64,000 nt of DNA from Labia minor (GCA_963082975.1 OY720348.1:72317719-72381718); one strand, 5' to 3'. Positions 23,457 through 35,893 are shown, counted from the stretch's first letter. Numbers and translations: made by a program. The notes: generated by a model from the letters alone, not told the origin.

Positions 23457-23774
23457 GTCAGTATCTATAACTATTTATCTAGTAGTATATTATAAAATAA
23501 TATTAAGGATTTATTCAAAATTATCAATCTTATGTATGGTTTTGTTATTTTGTTACATGTAACATCAATTGTCCTGGCGATAATTCGGTTCATCTTCAAC
23601 TTGGAAAAATGTTTATCTACCCTCTATTTGATTAACAGCGCACCAAATGTGAGAATTCAACACCTTTATTTTTTTATTGCACAAATAGCTAGTTTTTTGA
23701 TATTCAAATTAATAAGGGCAAAATTGATATAATTTTTGTTATTACATTTCAATATTTAAAAAAAAAAAAAAAAA

Positions 23775-24047
23775 ATGCAGGCTCTGCAAACATACGCTAA
23801 GGAATATTATCACCATGTTGCTGCTTTTCCTCGTTATATCAGCGGTATACATTCCTTGTGTCCGAATTTAAAAATGTGGCAAGTTTTACTTGGTAATTTA
23901 ATAGAGGAAGAACAAGGCGACGAGAATCACCCGGAATTATGGCAGCGTTTTGCTGAAGGACTGGGAGTAGCACGTTCAGAACTTTGTGAAAATGCACAAA
24001 TTAAGGAGACACGAGAATTAGTTGATGGTTATTATTTATTCAATTAA
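23775..24047 (+). CDS. CADD/PqqC-like fragment, probable bacterial origin
   Basis: A 90-residue open frame: QTYAKEYYHHVAAFPRYISG, IHSLCPNLKMWQVLLGNLI, EEEQGDENHPELWQRFAEGL. From memory this matches the middle of bacterial CADD/PqqC-like proteins (heme-oxygenase-like fold, iron enzymes linked to p-aminobenzoate/folate metabolism), known from Chlamydia and from Rickettsia/Wolbachia-type endosymbionts. The E and H of the EExxGDENHPE helix would be metal ligands. The family is about 230 residues, so both the N-terminal third and the C-terminal ligand helices are missing. A poly-A run precedes the ATG. It sits between the array relic and the array. No stop or frameshift within it. Function, if any, unknown. 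Confidence 0.6.
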   Translation: MQALQTYAKEYYHHVAAFPRYISGIHSLCPNLKMWQVLLGNLIEEEQGDENHPELWQRFAEGLGVARSELCENAQIKETRELVDGYYLFN

Positions 24048-24087
24048 ATATAGTAATTGGATGAAAAATATAGAAATTTTAATGATA

Positions 24088-24203
24088 AATATGAAATAAC
24101 AAAAGAGCTATGATCACAAGACAATTTTTTTTTTTTTTTTTTTTTTATATATATATTTAATTCGTCGTGCATAGTTTAGAATAATAGGTTAAAATTTAAT
24201 AGT
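24088..24203 (+). repeat. Stray piece of array unit left of copy 1
   Basis: Matches 25563-25665 inside the unit (ATGAAATAACAAAAGAGCTA, the poly-T run, then AATTCGTCGTGCATAGTTTA). It directly abuts the first full unit, so the left array junction joins two normally separate parts of the unit. Confidence 0.85.
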
Positions 24204-25214
24204 AATTAATAGATTTTTAATACTAGTACGATGAAATAGATAATTAATATAAAAAATAATATGCGTTGATTAAAATCATTATTAAAGATTTCGATTGGTT
24301 TGAAAACTGATTCTCTAATATTACTATAATTTTTATTTTTTTATTTTAAATTGTTTCCTTTGTATAGAATAGAAGTCCAAATTTGGTAATTTAATTGAAG
24401 CATAAATCATTTTGTTCTATAAATTTGAACTTTTTCTATAACATATCATCTATTCTAAGAGAATTACTTAATATTTAATTTATATACTAACATATATTGC
24501 CTATGTGTACCTAGATATTCTTAAACCAAATAATATAATATATTTATATTTAAAATAGAATAAAATAGTAACGTATAAATCGATGAATTTTAATTTTAAT
24601 CGGATATATACATATAATGTAGTTCTATAATTTTTTTTTTAATTTTATTTTAAATTACGAGTTTAACATGTTTTTTTTTTTATATATTCAATATTATATA
24701 ATATATATATATATATATATATTCTATTTCTTATAACATTTATTTTAGAAAAAGTGCATGCTTATTTTTTTCATTGCGATTTTATTTATCTAAAATAATT
24801 ATAAACTCTTGAAAAATAATTATTTTTTCAATATAATTTTATTTATTTTTTTAATATTGATAGCTATCCGTTATTTTCTAAGAAATCGACAAATTTATTA
24901 AAATATTTATTGAATATCAGTGAAAATGCATTATAAAATAAATAATAAAAATAAAACACTTGAAATTCAATCTCTCATAATATGATTGAAAAGAAATCAA
25001 TTTGATTAGGTTTCTAATAAAGAACAGAGTACCTAAATTAAATAAGAATTAAAACGTCACACATAATGGGGCTAGATATTGTGAATAAAAGTAAAAAAAA
25101 TATATAACTATAGTTGATATTTATTTGGAAAAAAATGATTTATACTTTTAAATTACTATATTGATATTATTATACGAGTTAAGTTATTTAAATAACTTTT
25201 CCTTTTTTTTTTTA

Positions 25215-25294
25215 GCTTGTTATGGTTTGATGGTAGTCGGTGTCTGAAGAATATATAGGATACGTATAGAAAAAGGAATCACATCTCATCAGAG
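25215..25294 (+). other. Probable 5' non-coding exon of array gene A (copy 1)
   Basis: An 80-bp island between TTTTTTTTTTAG and GTAAAG. It has no useful open frame (ATGs are followed by early stops). It lies 450 bp upstream of the first coding exon, so a 5'UTR exon is the simplest reading. Repeated in all copies. Confidence 0.4.
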
Positions 25295-25790
25295 GTAAAG
25301 TTGATATATAAACAAACTATAATTAAAAATTAGAATTACATATTCAATTAATTTTTAAGTAGAAAATCAATAAAAGTTGTATCGATAGATATATAAATAT
25401 TCATAAATTAAAACAATAAGAAAAAGAAATTTACATTCGACTGAATTTGTTTTATTCTAGTTTTTTACAATAAATTTAAATAAATATAGTATTTTATAGG
25501 AAAGTATTCTTTAAATTAAAAATGGCTTTTTTTCATTCATGATATTTATTTATATAATTAATCATGAAATAACAAAAGAGCTATGATCAAGACAATTTTT
25601 TTTTTTTTTTTTATATATTTAATTCGTCGTGCATAGTTTAGAATAATAGGTTAAAATTTAATATAATGTTTTGGATTTTTCATTTGAATATAAAAAAAAG
25701 AGTATTTAATAATTTAAATATTTTCAATTTCTCTATTAGTTCATCTGAAAGAACGTGGATTCACGAAACAAATTTGGACCACTACTATAT

Positions 25791-26422
25791 ATGGAGATGG
25801 TGAAAAGTACGAGTTCATCGAGATCGTCGAGTGACTTTCTACGAGTGGGCAACCTCTTTATAACTCCGAGGTTAGTAATTTTTGTTATAAAAAAAATGTA
25901 TTATAATTTGAATACTCAATCTTATATATGTCTTTTGTTTTTCTTTTTTTTTTTTCATGTATCATCCTTTTGCTGATGGCAAATTCAATTCTCTTCGAAT
26001 AATATTGGTTTCTTCAAAATTGTTTATAATTACAGCTCACCAAAAATAAGTACTCAACATATATTTTTTGATTATTCTGGCACTAGTGGTAGTAATGAAT
26101 TTAATTTAATATTGACAAAATTTAAATATTACAATAAAAAATACAATATTTCTATTATTTTTTGTTAAATTTAACATTGTTCGTGAATTAGTTAGTTAGA
26201 TTAAAGATTTTCAGAGGCTACCCTAGAAAACAGAAAGAATTGGAAGAGAGAAGGATAAGGATGGCAAATCTACAATCTACTGAATCATCAATTCCTTTAA
26301 AGGTATTTAGAATTGTTAGCCTGAGAGGTTGCGTATGGGGGGTGATTATACATTATTTTGGCTTAATCGTTTGTTGTTAGGGATTTACAGATAAAGGAAT
26401 GCTTCAAGAAAGTGCCTTCTGA
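25791..26422 (+). CDS. Array gene A, spliced 69-aa serine/arginine-rich protein (copy 1)
   Basis: Predicted coding exons 25791-25870, 26215-26302 and 26381-26422. Exon 1 (starting inside an exon that opens at 25740 after CTATTAG) encodes MEMVKSTSSSRSSSDFLRVG plus NLFITP and ends in AG before GTTAGT. Exon 2 follows TTTTCAG; its first A completes the arginine codon and the frame continues GYPRKQKELEERRIRMANLQ, ending phase 0 before GTATTT. Exon 3 follows GTTGTTAG and reads GFTDKGMLQESAF then TGA. All phases fit. No signal peptide or membrane segment. Family not recognised. The related gene B and the 50430 copy have the same intron position within an arginine codon. Expression is unproven; the start could be either methionine. 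Confidence 0.5.
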
Positions 26423-26715
26423 TTCATCGCGTCCAAACCTTTGTGGTAGCCTATAAATATAGATAGAAACTAGAAACATTAAATTTAATGAATTATTAAT
26501 ATATTAGAATAGAATAGAAAAAAGGTGTTGGGTTGTTGCATGCTTCTAAATATTAAAGGAAACACCTTGTTAGTATTTCGTCTTTAGTATTTAGTGGGTG
26601 GAGTCGGGTATGTGCCAGAAAATATTAAGGGATTGTTTATCTGCATGTGTTTTGTGCTTCCCAAATCGTCATTTTTTTTATTTTTTAATGACGATTCCCT
26701 TGTTTGTGTAAAGTA

Positions 26716-26901
26716 ATGTGTATCACTGAGGATGACTCGGACGTGGATCTATGGTATTGGACAGGCATTCGTGAAGGTAGTTCAACAATGTTCCTTAATG
26801 GGATTAGCCCGCCAGGATGTATTGACTACCTTGGAGCTAAGTTTAGTCTCTTTTTCATGAGTGTTCCTCCCACTATGGAGGACGCCATGAATCCCCATTA
26901 G
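26716..26901 (+). CDS. Array open frame with EDDSDVDLW motif (copy 1), uncertain
   Basis: Reads MCITEDDSDVDLWYWTGIRE, then GSSTMFLNGISPPGCIDYLG and a short tail to TAG. The acidic EDDSDVDLW start resembles the HEDDDSVEEF second exon of gene B, so this may be a coding exon of another member. Possible acceptor AAAG just before it, possible donor GTAGTT after REG. Whether the whole frame or only the first 25 residues is coding is unclear. Present identically in copies 2 and 3 (34112-34297; 41507-41692), deleted from copy 4. Confidence 0.3.
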   Translation: MCITEDDSDVDLWYWTGIREGSSTMFLNGISPPGCIDYLGAKFSLFFMSVPPTMEDAMNPH

Positions 26902-27458
26902 GTAGGGATTTTTTACAGGTTGCCACGAATGTGGTGTTCAATCGTAATCCAAAAACTCAAAGTCACTCTCAGCTGATCCACAGATACTCACAAACGGCTT
27001 CCCACTTAATCTATGCTTTTCTTTTTCTTTTTTTTTTCCTTCTTCTTCTAAATTACGCATTTCTTCGGAAGTTAAAACACAAAATAGACCATACTGTGTC
27101 TAATAAGCGCGTTCGGGAGTGTTTTATTTTTTTTTTTTTTTTTTTTTTTTCGTTTCCGTGATTGCAATCTTTTCTAGCAAGAAGAGTGTTTTGCACGAAG
27201 ATAGAAAATATTATTAGATGGCCATCCGTGCCATAGAATTGGGTTTGGGATAGGATAGACTGTGTACAGGGAAGACATCAGGGCGCAATGAAGTAGCCTC
27301 CACGGTAGGTTATATGTATATTGAAATTCAATTTATGTCTTCTTTCCTGTGACGTTATTCTCTTCTGTTTGTTACCTCTAACTAATGATCTTTTTTTCTA
27401 TTTCTTTTTATTTTCATTGTCTGAAGAGCATCATTTGAATAACTTGGTTTGGTGGTAT

Positions 27459-27845
27459 ATGGGGCCAGATCAGAATTTCATCGCATCTCTTCACAACGAC
27501 TGCGAGACATCTCATCGGTGAGTTGAATTTTTATTTCTATAATATTTCATGAAATAATTTTTAATTTGTCTTAAAATAATTAAAATTACCTAATTTTTAA
27601 ATGGCGTTTATTGTTAGAACTGAAATTTTTGTGACAGTAATTCTTCTTCGAAAATGTTAAAATAAATCTAAAAAACTTTCTTTGTTTTTTACTAATTATT
27701 CTTTGATTTTTCTAACTTACAATATAGAAGAATACACTGGATATAATAAATAATATATACAAGTAAATATTTCGAAATCACAAAACTAATTATGAATCTA
27801 TTTCTTGTTTTTAGATCTACATTGAATGGAATGGAGCGAGCATAA
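27459..27845 (+). CDS. Array mini-gene D, spliced 29-aa frame (copy 1), uncertain
   Basis: Exon 27459-27517 encodes MGPDQNFIASLHNDCETSH and ends in CG before GTGAGT. After TTTTTAG, exon 27815-27845 completes arginine (CGA) and reads STLNGMERA then TAA. As in genes A and B, the intron splits an arginine codon. An upstream in-frame stretch (HHLNNLVWWY) is also open, and the second exon has a longer open alternative frame (IYIEWNGASIRFHLPTLKV) that fits a phase-0 join instead. Repeated in copies 2 (34855-35241) and 3 (42250-42636). Very small, so low confidence. Confidence 0.3.
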
Positions 27846-28265
27846 GATTTCATCTACCTACTTTGAAGGTTACTAAAAAGGAAAATAAAAAATGGGTAAG
27901 AATTTTATTTATTTTTTCTACTATTTAAATAATTAATATTGAAATATTATTTTAAATTTTAAAATATTATCTACAAGTACTCTTACTGTGTCCAAAATTT
28001 CATTAAATTATTAATGTATAATCAATCCTATTCCTATGATAGATATCCTCCAACTTCTATTAAATACTATTCAATATAAATATTCATTGAATTAAATTTC
28101 AAATATTAATTAATGATGGTATATTATAGAAATTTCTATAAAAGGATAAAATAAAATAGAAGACTTATTAAAAACATTCTTTGACTATTATCTTCTTCAA
28201 GTATTATTTTTTAAGTTTAAAAAAGGTTTTATTTAATTTTTAATATATATCACGATATGTTTTAT

Positions 28266-28361
28266 CTATCACCATCAGATATGTTCGTACCTGTTGACTC
28301 CACTCTCTGGTCACTAAGAAATGATGATGGAAGAAGCTAATAAGAATAAGCGCATGCACAA
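28266..28361 (+). other. Exon-like island upstream of array gene B (copy 1)
   Basis: A segment bounded by TCACCATCAG and CG-GTGAGT. It carries two short readings, VPVDSTLWSLRNDDGRS (then a stop) and MMEEANKNKRMHK. Joined to the next island (28489), the MMEEANK frame stops after three residues, so it may be a 5'UTR exon with short upstream ORFs for gene B or a decayed coding exon. Conserved in all four copies. Confidence 0.4.
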
Positions 28362-28497
28362 ACGGTGAGTAGAATTATGAATACAATAGAATTTCAAAAT
28401 AATCCAGATATTTTTACATTGATGAATTTATAAAGATACTACACGCGTATATTAAATTACTAAGTGAAATGTTTTGTTAATTTTTTAGTTTTACTTG

Positions 28498-28862
28498 ATG
28501 ATGTCCACCATTCCAGAATCAAGAGAGAGATTGAAGAACATAATGACTTCCAGATCATCATCATCCATCGGGCGATTGCAAGGGGGGGTGAAACCCCTCC
28601 GTAAGTATTTTTTTAAGAAATATTTTAATATTATTCTAATCTATTTTCAATCTTAATAAATATGTCTTTTATTCTTGTTTTTCATGTAACCTCGATCAAT
28701 GTTGATGCCAATCTTTCACTTTTACGGTTTCATCAACAAGGTGAGTAGATTTCCAATATGAATTATTCCAGGAAAACATTATTTCATATTAGTCTTTGTT
28801 TTCCAGGGCATGAAGACGATGATTCTGTTGAAGAGTTTGTCGACTGCATTACCTACCATTAA
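28498..28862 (+). CDS. Array gene B, spliced 52-aa protein (copy 1)
   Basis: Predicted exons 28498-28600 and 28807-28862. Exon 1 (after TTTTTTAG at 28481) reads MMSTIPESRERLKNIMTSRS, SSSIGRLQGGVKPL and ends with C before GTAAGT. Exon 2 follows TTTTCCAG; GG completes arginine and the frame reads HEDDDSVEEFVDCITYH then TAA. The TSRSSSSIGRLQGG block is the counterpart of gene A's SSSRSSSDFLRVGN. A third, diverged copy at 50430 keeps the same splice and frame. No signal peptide, membrane span or known domain. A different frame of exon 1 is also open, so proteomic or RNA support is needed to fix the frame. Confidence 0.5.
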
Positions 28863-30279
28863 TCAATCCATTGTAAGTATTTTTTATGTATTTATATATT
28901 TTATTTTTTTATTTTATAGTATATTATAAATGATACGCGTAGTATATAACAAGATATTTGAATTTCATGATAATTTAGAAATTAGATTTCAGTTCTTGGT
29001 TGAGAGATTTTTTTCAATTCTTTTGATTTATACATGTATTTCTCCTTTAAAAGAATGATAATTATTTTTAATATTAAATCAGTTTAATTATAAATTATTT
29101 AATTTTAATTATTGCTCTATATATATACATACTTAAAGAGAATAATATTGAAAATAATATTTTAAAATAAAACTTTTAAATGGAGTGAACACTAATCGCA
29201 ATAGATAGCGGGATATGTATTAAATCAGTATAATATTTTTTCAAAAGTATATAAAATTTATATCATTAATATTAATATTTCTTAATGATGATAGTTTTGA
29301 AAACCTGTAGAGTAAATAATTATTTTTCAAATAATAACACTTTTGCTGCCCTTATTTTATTTTAAACACTCTTATTCGAATATATTTTATTTAAAAAAAT
29401 CTCCCGAAATTCTTCTAAAGATAAACAACAAAATTTTAAAAAGAACGCATTGAATTTTTCATTTCAAATAGCTTATAGAAAGATTATGCTTTAATATTAG
29501 ATTAAATATAAAGAGAATCACGTTTATTTGAACTTTGAGATAAGCTATAAATAATGTAAATTGTAAATTTAGAGAAAGGAAGATAATTAATATTAAATAT
29601 GATATTTATTTTACGATTAGAGTATAATGCAAAAATTTCGGTTAAATTTAAATTTAATTCAGTGAATATCATCTATGTATTTGAAATTATTTCGATTCTA
29701 TACAATTTAAGCCCGATATTACTTACAAAAGTTTAAATAAGCCTATTTTGATTGGTGACATTTATTTGAAAGGATTTGTATGATATACAAATTTGTAAAA
29801 AAAAAAAGATAAGGCAATAAGTATTTTATTTACAAATAGTATGTTTTTAAATTCAATAGAATATTTGAATTAGAGTTTAAAATACGTACTGGATGGTAAT
29901 TAACTATATTTATGAATTTGGGAAGATTTTACAAAGTTGGAGCCCCTTTTAGTTAGATATCCACCGACACAGAAAATACTAAATTTAAAAAAATTACTAA
30001 AATTCTCTCTTAAAGCTATCTACATACAGAAAGAATTTTAGAAAGAATGTATTGATTCATTTCCTCTAGACAGATAAACAAAATTAAATTTTATTTATAT
30101 TAATATCAAGAGAATATATAACGTTTATTTTTTAAATTCGAAATAGGATACATATAATATATTGTAAGTTCGGTGGAGAAGATAAATAATATTAATCATA
30201 ATATTTAAGATTGAAGAATTCATATGAAATTTCTATTTAGTGAATAACAATCTTTTGGAAATTGAACTGATTGAAATGA
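28863..30279. other. AT-rich second half of the array unit
   Basis: No exon-like island or protein-like frame found. The same AT-rich sequence is in copies 2 and 3 and absent from copy 4's diverged tail. One position differs between copies (GATAAGG in copies 1 and 3, GAAAAGG in copy 2, near 29810/37205/44600). Confidence 0.6.
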
Positions 30280-30700
30280 AGGGGGGTTCACTGCCTGGAT
30301 GTTTTCTCTGCCGATGCCTGATTGTGCAATTGATCTAACTATCAATTGATAAACAGACCACCACGGATCCAAGTAGATCAGCAGAATAAACGCCCGACGG
30401 GGTAATCGAACAGTTGAGCCGATTACTGAGCTGGATCGCTAACGATAATAGCCTCTCGTTGAGCTTCCCTCAGTAGACCAGGCCTCGAAGAAAATATACG
30501 AATCGGCAGGCGATGGCGGCGTATTGACTCCACAAACACAGGCGGCAGGTAACAAACGTAGGCAGGCCGAACACAAAACCAAGCAGAAGGGGGTCTTCAG
30601 AGGGTGCCGTCCCTTTTTATATGGGGATATGTAAGTAGGGGAATGTCACTCATCAGTGGGTGTTCAGAGAGGGGATTGGTCAAACACATTAGTTCATTTA
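30280..30700. repeat. GC-rich island inside the array unit (copy 1)
   Basis: About 420 bp of near-balanced GC in a unit that is otherwise mostly AT. It includes GGCAGGCGATGGCGGCGTAT and CAGGCGGCAGGTAACAAACG, and a TATATGGGGATATG block near its right end. No clear ORF, tRNA or transposon ends. It could be a promoter region, a solo LTR fragment or a captured non-coding RNA. Present at 37676-38096 and 45071-45491 in the other copies. Confidence 0.5.
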
Positions 30701-33186
30701 TCTTAAATTAAAAAACTTAAACTTATAATTGAAATATCTTAAAATTAATTTTCTTAATAATACAATTATAAAATATTAACATTTATCCTTACTTAATACT
30801 AAAAACCTATTTTTATATTAATTAAATAAAATTATTATCGGAGAGCGGCAATTCAAATTAAATTGCATTCAGGTTCCATGCTGAGCCACAATCTATAGAA
30901 TCTTTATCCGATATTTCTTAAAAATAAAATAGTTTTAATTGGTGATATTTATTTATTATATATTAATTTAAAGGCGATAAATATTTTAGATACAATTTCA
31001 ATTCAATTTCAATGTTTTTGAATATAACGATGGATTTCTTTTATTTTTTCTTGTCATGAAATTATCTGGTATCATTTTATTAAATCAATTCAAATGGGAA
31101 CTATTAGAATAAAATAAAGGATATTTGGTTAATTGTCGGAAATGAAAAACTAACTATTGATATATTTTAAAAACTCTGAGAATTACTAGAATTATTATTT
31201 ATTAATTTAATATAAATTATTGAACGAGTTCTGACTTGTCCATAGTGAGTCTTGATATCCAAGGATGGGGGTGGTGCATTTACATAAATCATGATAGTTT
31301 CTGGTTTGATATAAAATAAAAAACATTAAATTATAAATTGTTTAGATAATTGGGAGTAGTAATATCTCTCTATATAAAATAATAATACTTGTGGTGGAAT
31401 TAAAATAAAATATTATAAGAAAAATCAAATTCAATTCAGACAGAATTCTCCTGAACAATTAACGAAAAATTTTGAAAACATTATATTGAATTTTTCATTT
31501 CACATGATTCAACTTATAAAGTAAGGTATTTATAAATAAAATTCAATTTTATTTATTTTAAAAAGAAAAACGTTTATTTAAATTTAGAAATACGACTACA
31601 AATAATAGATTTTTAATACTAGTACGATGAAATAGATAATTAATATAAAAAATAATATGCGTTGATTAAAATCATTATTAAAGATTTCGATTAGTTTGAA
31701 AACTGATTCTCTAATATTACTATAATTTTTATTTTTTTATTTTAAATTGTTTCCTTTGTATAGAATAGAAGTCCAAATTTGGTAATTTAATTGAAGCATA
31801 AATCATTTTGTTCTATAAATTTGAACTTTTTCTATAACATATCATCTATTCTAAGAGAATTACTTAATATTTAATTTATATACTAACATATATTGCCTAT
31901 GTGTACCTAGATATTCTTAAACCAAATAATATAATATATTTATATTTAAAATAGAATAAAATAGTAACGTATAAATCGATGAATTTTAATTTTAATCGGA
32001 TATATACATATAATGTAGTTCTATAATTTTTTTTTTAATTTTATTTTAAATTACGAGTTTAACATGTTTTTTTTTTTATATATTCAATATTATATAATAT
32101 ATATATATATATATATATTCTATTTCTTATAACATTTATTTTAGAAAAAGTGCATGCTTATTTTTTTCATTGCGATTTTATTTATCTAAAATAATTATAA
32201 ACTCTTGAAAAATAATTATTTTTTCAATATAATTTTATTTATTTTTTTAATATTGATAGCTATCCGTTATTTTCTAAGAAATCGACAAATTTATTAAAAT
32301 ATTTATTGAATATCAGTGAAAATGCATTATAAAATAAATAATAAAAATAAAACACTTGAAATTCAATCTCTCATAATATGATTGAAAAGAAATCAATTTG
32401 ATTAGGTTTCTAATAAAGAACAGAGTACCTAAATTAAATAAGAATTAAAACGTCACACATAATGGGGCTAGATATTGTGAATAAAAGTAAAAAAAATATA
32501 TAACTATAGTTGATATTTATTTGGAAAAAAATGATTTATACTTTTAAATTACTATATTGATATTATTATACGAGTTAAGTTATTTAAATAACTTTTCCTT
32601 TTTTTTTTTAGCTTGTTATGGTTTGATGGTAGTCGGTGTCTGAAGAATATATAGGATACGTATAGAAAAAGGAATCACATCTCATCAGAGGTAAAGTTGA
32701 TATATAAACAAACTATAATTAAAAATTAGAATTACATATTCAATTAATTTTTAAGTAGAAAATCAATAAAAGTTGTATCGATAGATATATAAATATTCAT
32801 AAATTAAAACAATAAGAAAAAGAAATTTACATTCGACTGAATTTGTTTTATTCTAGTTTTTTACAATAAATTTAAATAAATATAGTATTTTATAGGAAAG
32901 TATTCTTTAAATTAAAAATGGCTTTTTTTCATTCATGATATTTATTTATATAATTAATCATGAAATAACAAAAGAGCTATGATCAAGACAATTTTTTTTT
33001 TTTTTTTTATATATTTAATTCGTCGTGCATAGTTTAGAATAATAGGTTAAAATTTAATATAATGTTTTGGATTTTTCATTTGAATATAAAAAAAAGAGTA
33101 TTTAATAATTTAAATATTTTCAATTTCTCTATTAGTTCATCTGAAAGAACGTGGATTCACGAAACAAATTTGGACCACTACTATAT

Positions 33187-33818
33187 ATGGAGATGGTGAA
33201 AAGTACGAGTTCATCGAGATCGTCGAGTGACTTTCTACGAGTGGGCAACCTCTTTATAACTCCGAGGTTAGTAATTTTTGTTATAAAAAAAATGTATTAT
33301 AATTTGAATACTCAATCTTATATATGTCTTTTGTTTTTCTTTTTTTTTTTTCATGTATCATCCTTTTGCTGATGGCAAATTCAATTCTCTTCGAATAATA
33401 TTGGTTTCTTCAAAATTGTTTATAATTACAGCTCACCAAAAATAAGTACTCAACATATATTTTTTGATTATTCTGGCACTAGTGGTAGTAATGAATTTAA
33501 TTTAATATTGACAAAATTTAAATATTACAATAAAAAATACAATATTTCTATTATTTTTTGTTAAATTTAACATTGTTCGTGAATTAGTTAGTTAGATTAA
33601 AGATTTTCAGAGGCTACCCTAGAAAACAGAAAGAATTGGAAGAGAGAAGGATAAGGATGGCAAATCTACAATCTACTGAATCATCAATTCCTTTAAAGGT
33701 ATTTAGAATTGTTAGCCTGAGAGGTTGCGTATGGGGGGTGATTATACATTATTTTGGCTTAATCGTTTGTTGTTAGGGATTTACAGATAAAGGAATGCTT
33801 CAAGAAAGTGCCTTCTGA
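33187..33818 (+). CDS. Array gene A (copy 2)
   Basis: Exons 33187-33266, 33611-33698 and 33777-33818, identical to copy 1 in coding sequence as far as read. Same splice sites and 69-residue product. Function unknown. Confidence 0.5.
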
Positions 33819-34854
33819 TTCATCGCGTCCAAACCTTTGTGGTAGCCTATAAATATAGATAGAAACTAGAAACATTAAATTTAATGAATTATTAATATAT
33901 TAGAATAGAATAGAAAAAAGGTGTTGGGTTGTTGCATGCTTCTAAATATTAAAGGAAACACCTTGTTAGTATTTCGTCTTTAGTATTTAGTGGGTGGAGT
34001 CGGGTATGTGCCAGAAAATATTAAGGGATTGTTTATCTGCATGTGTTTTGTGCTTCCCAAATCGTCATTTTTTTTATTTTTTAATGACGATTCCCTTGTT
34101 TGTGTAAAGTAATGTGTATCACTGAGGATGACTCGGACGTGGATCTATGGTATTGGACAGGCATTCGTGAAGGTAGTTCAACAATGTTCCTTAATGGGAT
34201 TAGCCCGCCAGGATGTATTGACTACCTTGGAGCTAAGTTTAGTCTCTTTTTCATGAGTGTTCCTCCCACTATGGAGGACGCCATGAATCCCCATTAGGTA
34301 GGGATTTTTTACAGGTTGCCACGAATGTGGTGTTCAATCGTAATCCAAAAACTCAAAGTCACTCTCAGCTGATCCACAGATACTCACAAACGGCTTCCCA
34401 CTTAATCTATGCTTTTCTTTTTCTTTTTTTTTTCCTTCTTCTTCTAAATTACGCATTTCTTCGGAAGTTAAAACACAAAATAGACCATACTGTGTCTAAT
34501 AAGCGCGTTCGGGAGTGTTTTATTTTTTTTTTTTTTTTTTTTTTTTCGTTTCCGTGATTGCAATCTTTTCTAGCAAGAAGAGTGTTTTGCACGAAGATAG
34601 AAAATATTATTAGATGGCCATCCGTGCCATAGAATTGGGTTTGGGATAGGATAGACTGTGTACAGGGAAGACATCAGGGCGCAATGAAGTAGCCTCCACG
34701 GTAGGTTATATGTATATTGAAATTCAATTTATGTCTTCTTTCCTGTGACGTTATTCTCTTCTGTTTGTTACCTCTAACTAATGATCTTTTTTTCTATTTC
34801 TTTTTATTTTCATTGTCTGAAGAGCATCATTTGAATAACTTGGTTTGGTGGTAT

Positions 34855-35241
34855 ATGGGGCCAGATCAGAATTTCATCGCATCTCTTCACAACGACTGCG
34901 AGACATCTCATCGGTGAGTTGAATTTTTATTTCTATAATATTTCATGAAATAATTTTTAATTTGTCTTAAAATAATTAAAATTACCTAATTTTTAAATGG
35001 CGTTTATTGTTAGAACTGAAATTTTTGTGACAGTAATTCTTCTTCGAAAATGTTAAAATAAATCTAAAAAACTTTCTTTGTTTTTTACTAATTATTCTTT
35101 GATTTTTCTAACTTACAATATAGAAGAATACACTGGATATAATAAATAATATATACAAGTAAATATTTCGAAATCACAAAACTAATTATGAATCTATTTC
35201 TTGTTTTTAGATCTACATTGAATGGAATGGAGCGAGCATAA
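34855..35241 (+). CDS. Array mini-gene D (copy 2), uncertain
   Basis: Exons 34855-34913 and 35211-35241, as in copy 1, encoding the same 29 residues with a split arginine codon. Low confidence for the same reasons. Confidence 0.3.
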
Positions 35242-35893
35242 GATTTCATCTACCTACTTTGAAGGTTACTAAAAAGGAAAATAAAAAATGGGTAAGAATT
35301 TTATTTATTTTTTCTACTATTTAAATAATTAATATTGAAATATTATTTTAAATTTTAAAATATTATCTACAAGTACTCTTACTGTGTCCAAAATTTCATT
35401 AAATTATTAATGTATAATCAATCCTATTCCTATGATAGATATCCTCCAACTTCTATTAAATACTATTCAATATAAATATTCATTGAATTAAATTTCAAAT
35501 ATTAATTAATGATGGTATATTATAGAAATTTCTATAAAAGGATAAAATAAAATAGAAGACTTATTAAAAACATTCTTTGACTATTATCTTCTTCAAGTAT
35601 TATTTTTTAAGTTTAAAAAAGGTTTTATTTAATTTTTAATATATATCACGATATGTTTTATCTATCACCATCAGATATGTTCGTACCTGTTGACTCCACT
35701 CTCTGGTCACTAAGAAATGATGATGGAAGAAGCTAATAAGAATAAGCGCATGCACAAACGGTGAGTAGAATTATGAATACAATAGAATTTCAAAATAATC
35801 CAGATATTTTTACATTGATGAATTTATAAAGATACTACACGCGTATATTAAATTACTAAGTGAAATGTTTTGTTAATTTTTTAGTTTTACTTG

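Larger units (their letters stand above)
24207..31602 (+). repeat. 7396-bp array unit, copy 1
   Basis: Starts at TAATAGATTTTTAATACTAG. The same sequence recurs at 31603, 38999 and 46394. The unit has GT-AG-bounded exon-like islands in its first 4.7 kb, an AT-rich middle and a GC-rich island (30280-30700). Copies 1-3 are nearly identical over their full length. No terminal repeats or target duplications of a transposon, and no transposase, were found, so amplification by unequal crossing-over or a similar process is likely. Confidence 0.95.

Noticed and set aside
26931-27161. 76-codon frame with long F runs in each array unit, and the 27321-27521 frame
   Set aside because: The first is dominated by poly-T translation. 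Most of the second is intronic; only its last part overlaps the exon-like island used for mini-gene D.
30280-30700. GC island considered as tRNA or rRNA gene
   Set aside because: No cloverleaf with T-loop GGTTCRANTCC and CCA-side pairing, and no rRNA-like conserved segment found by eye.
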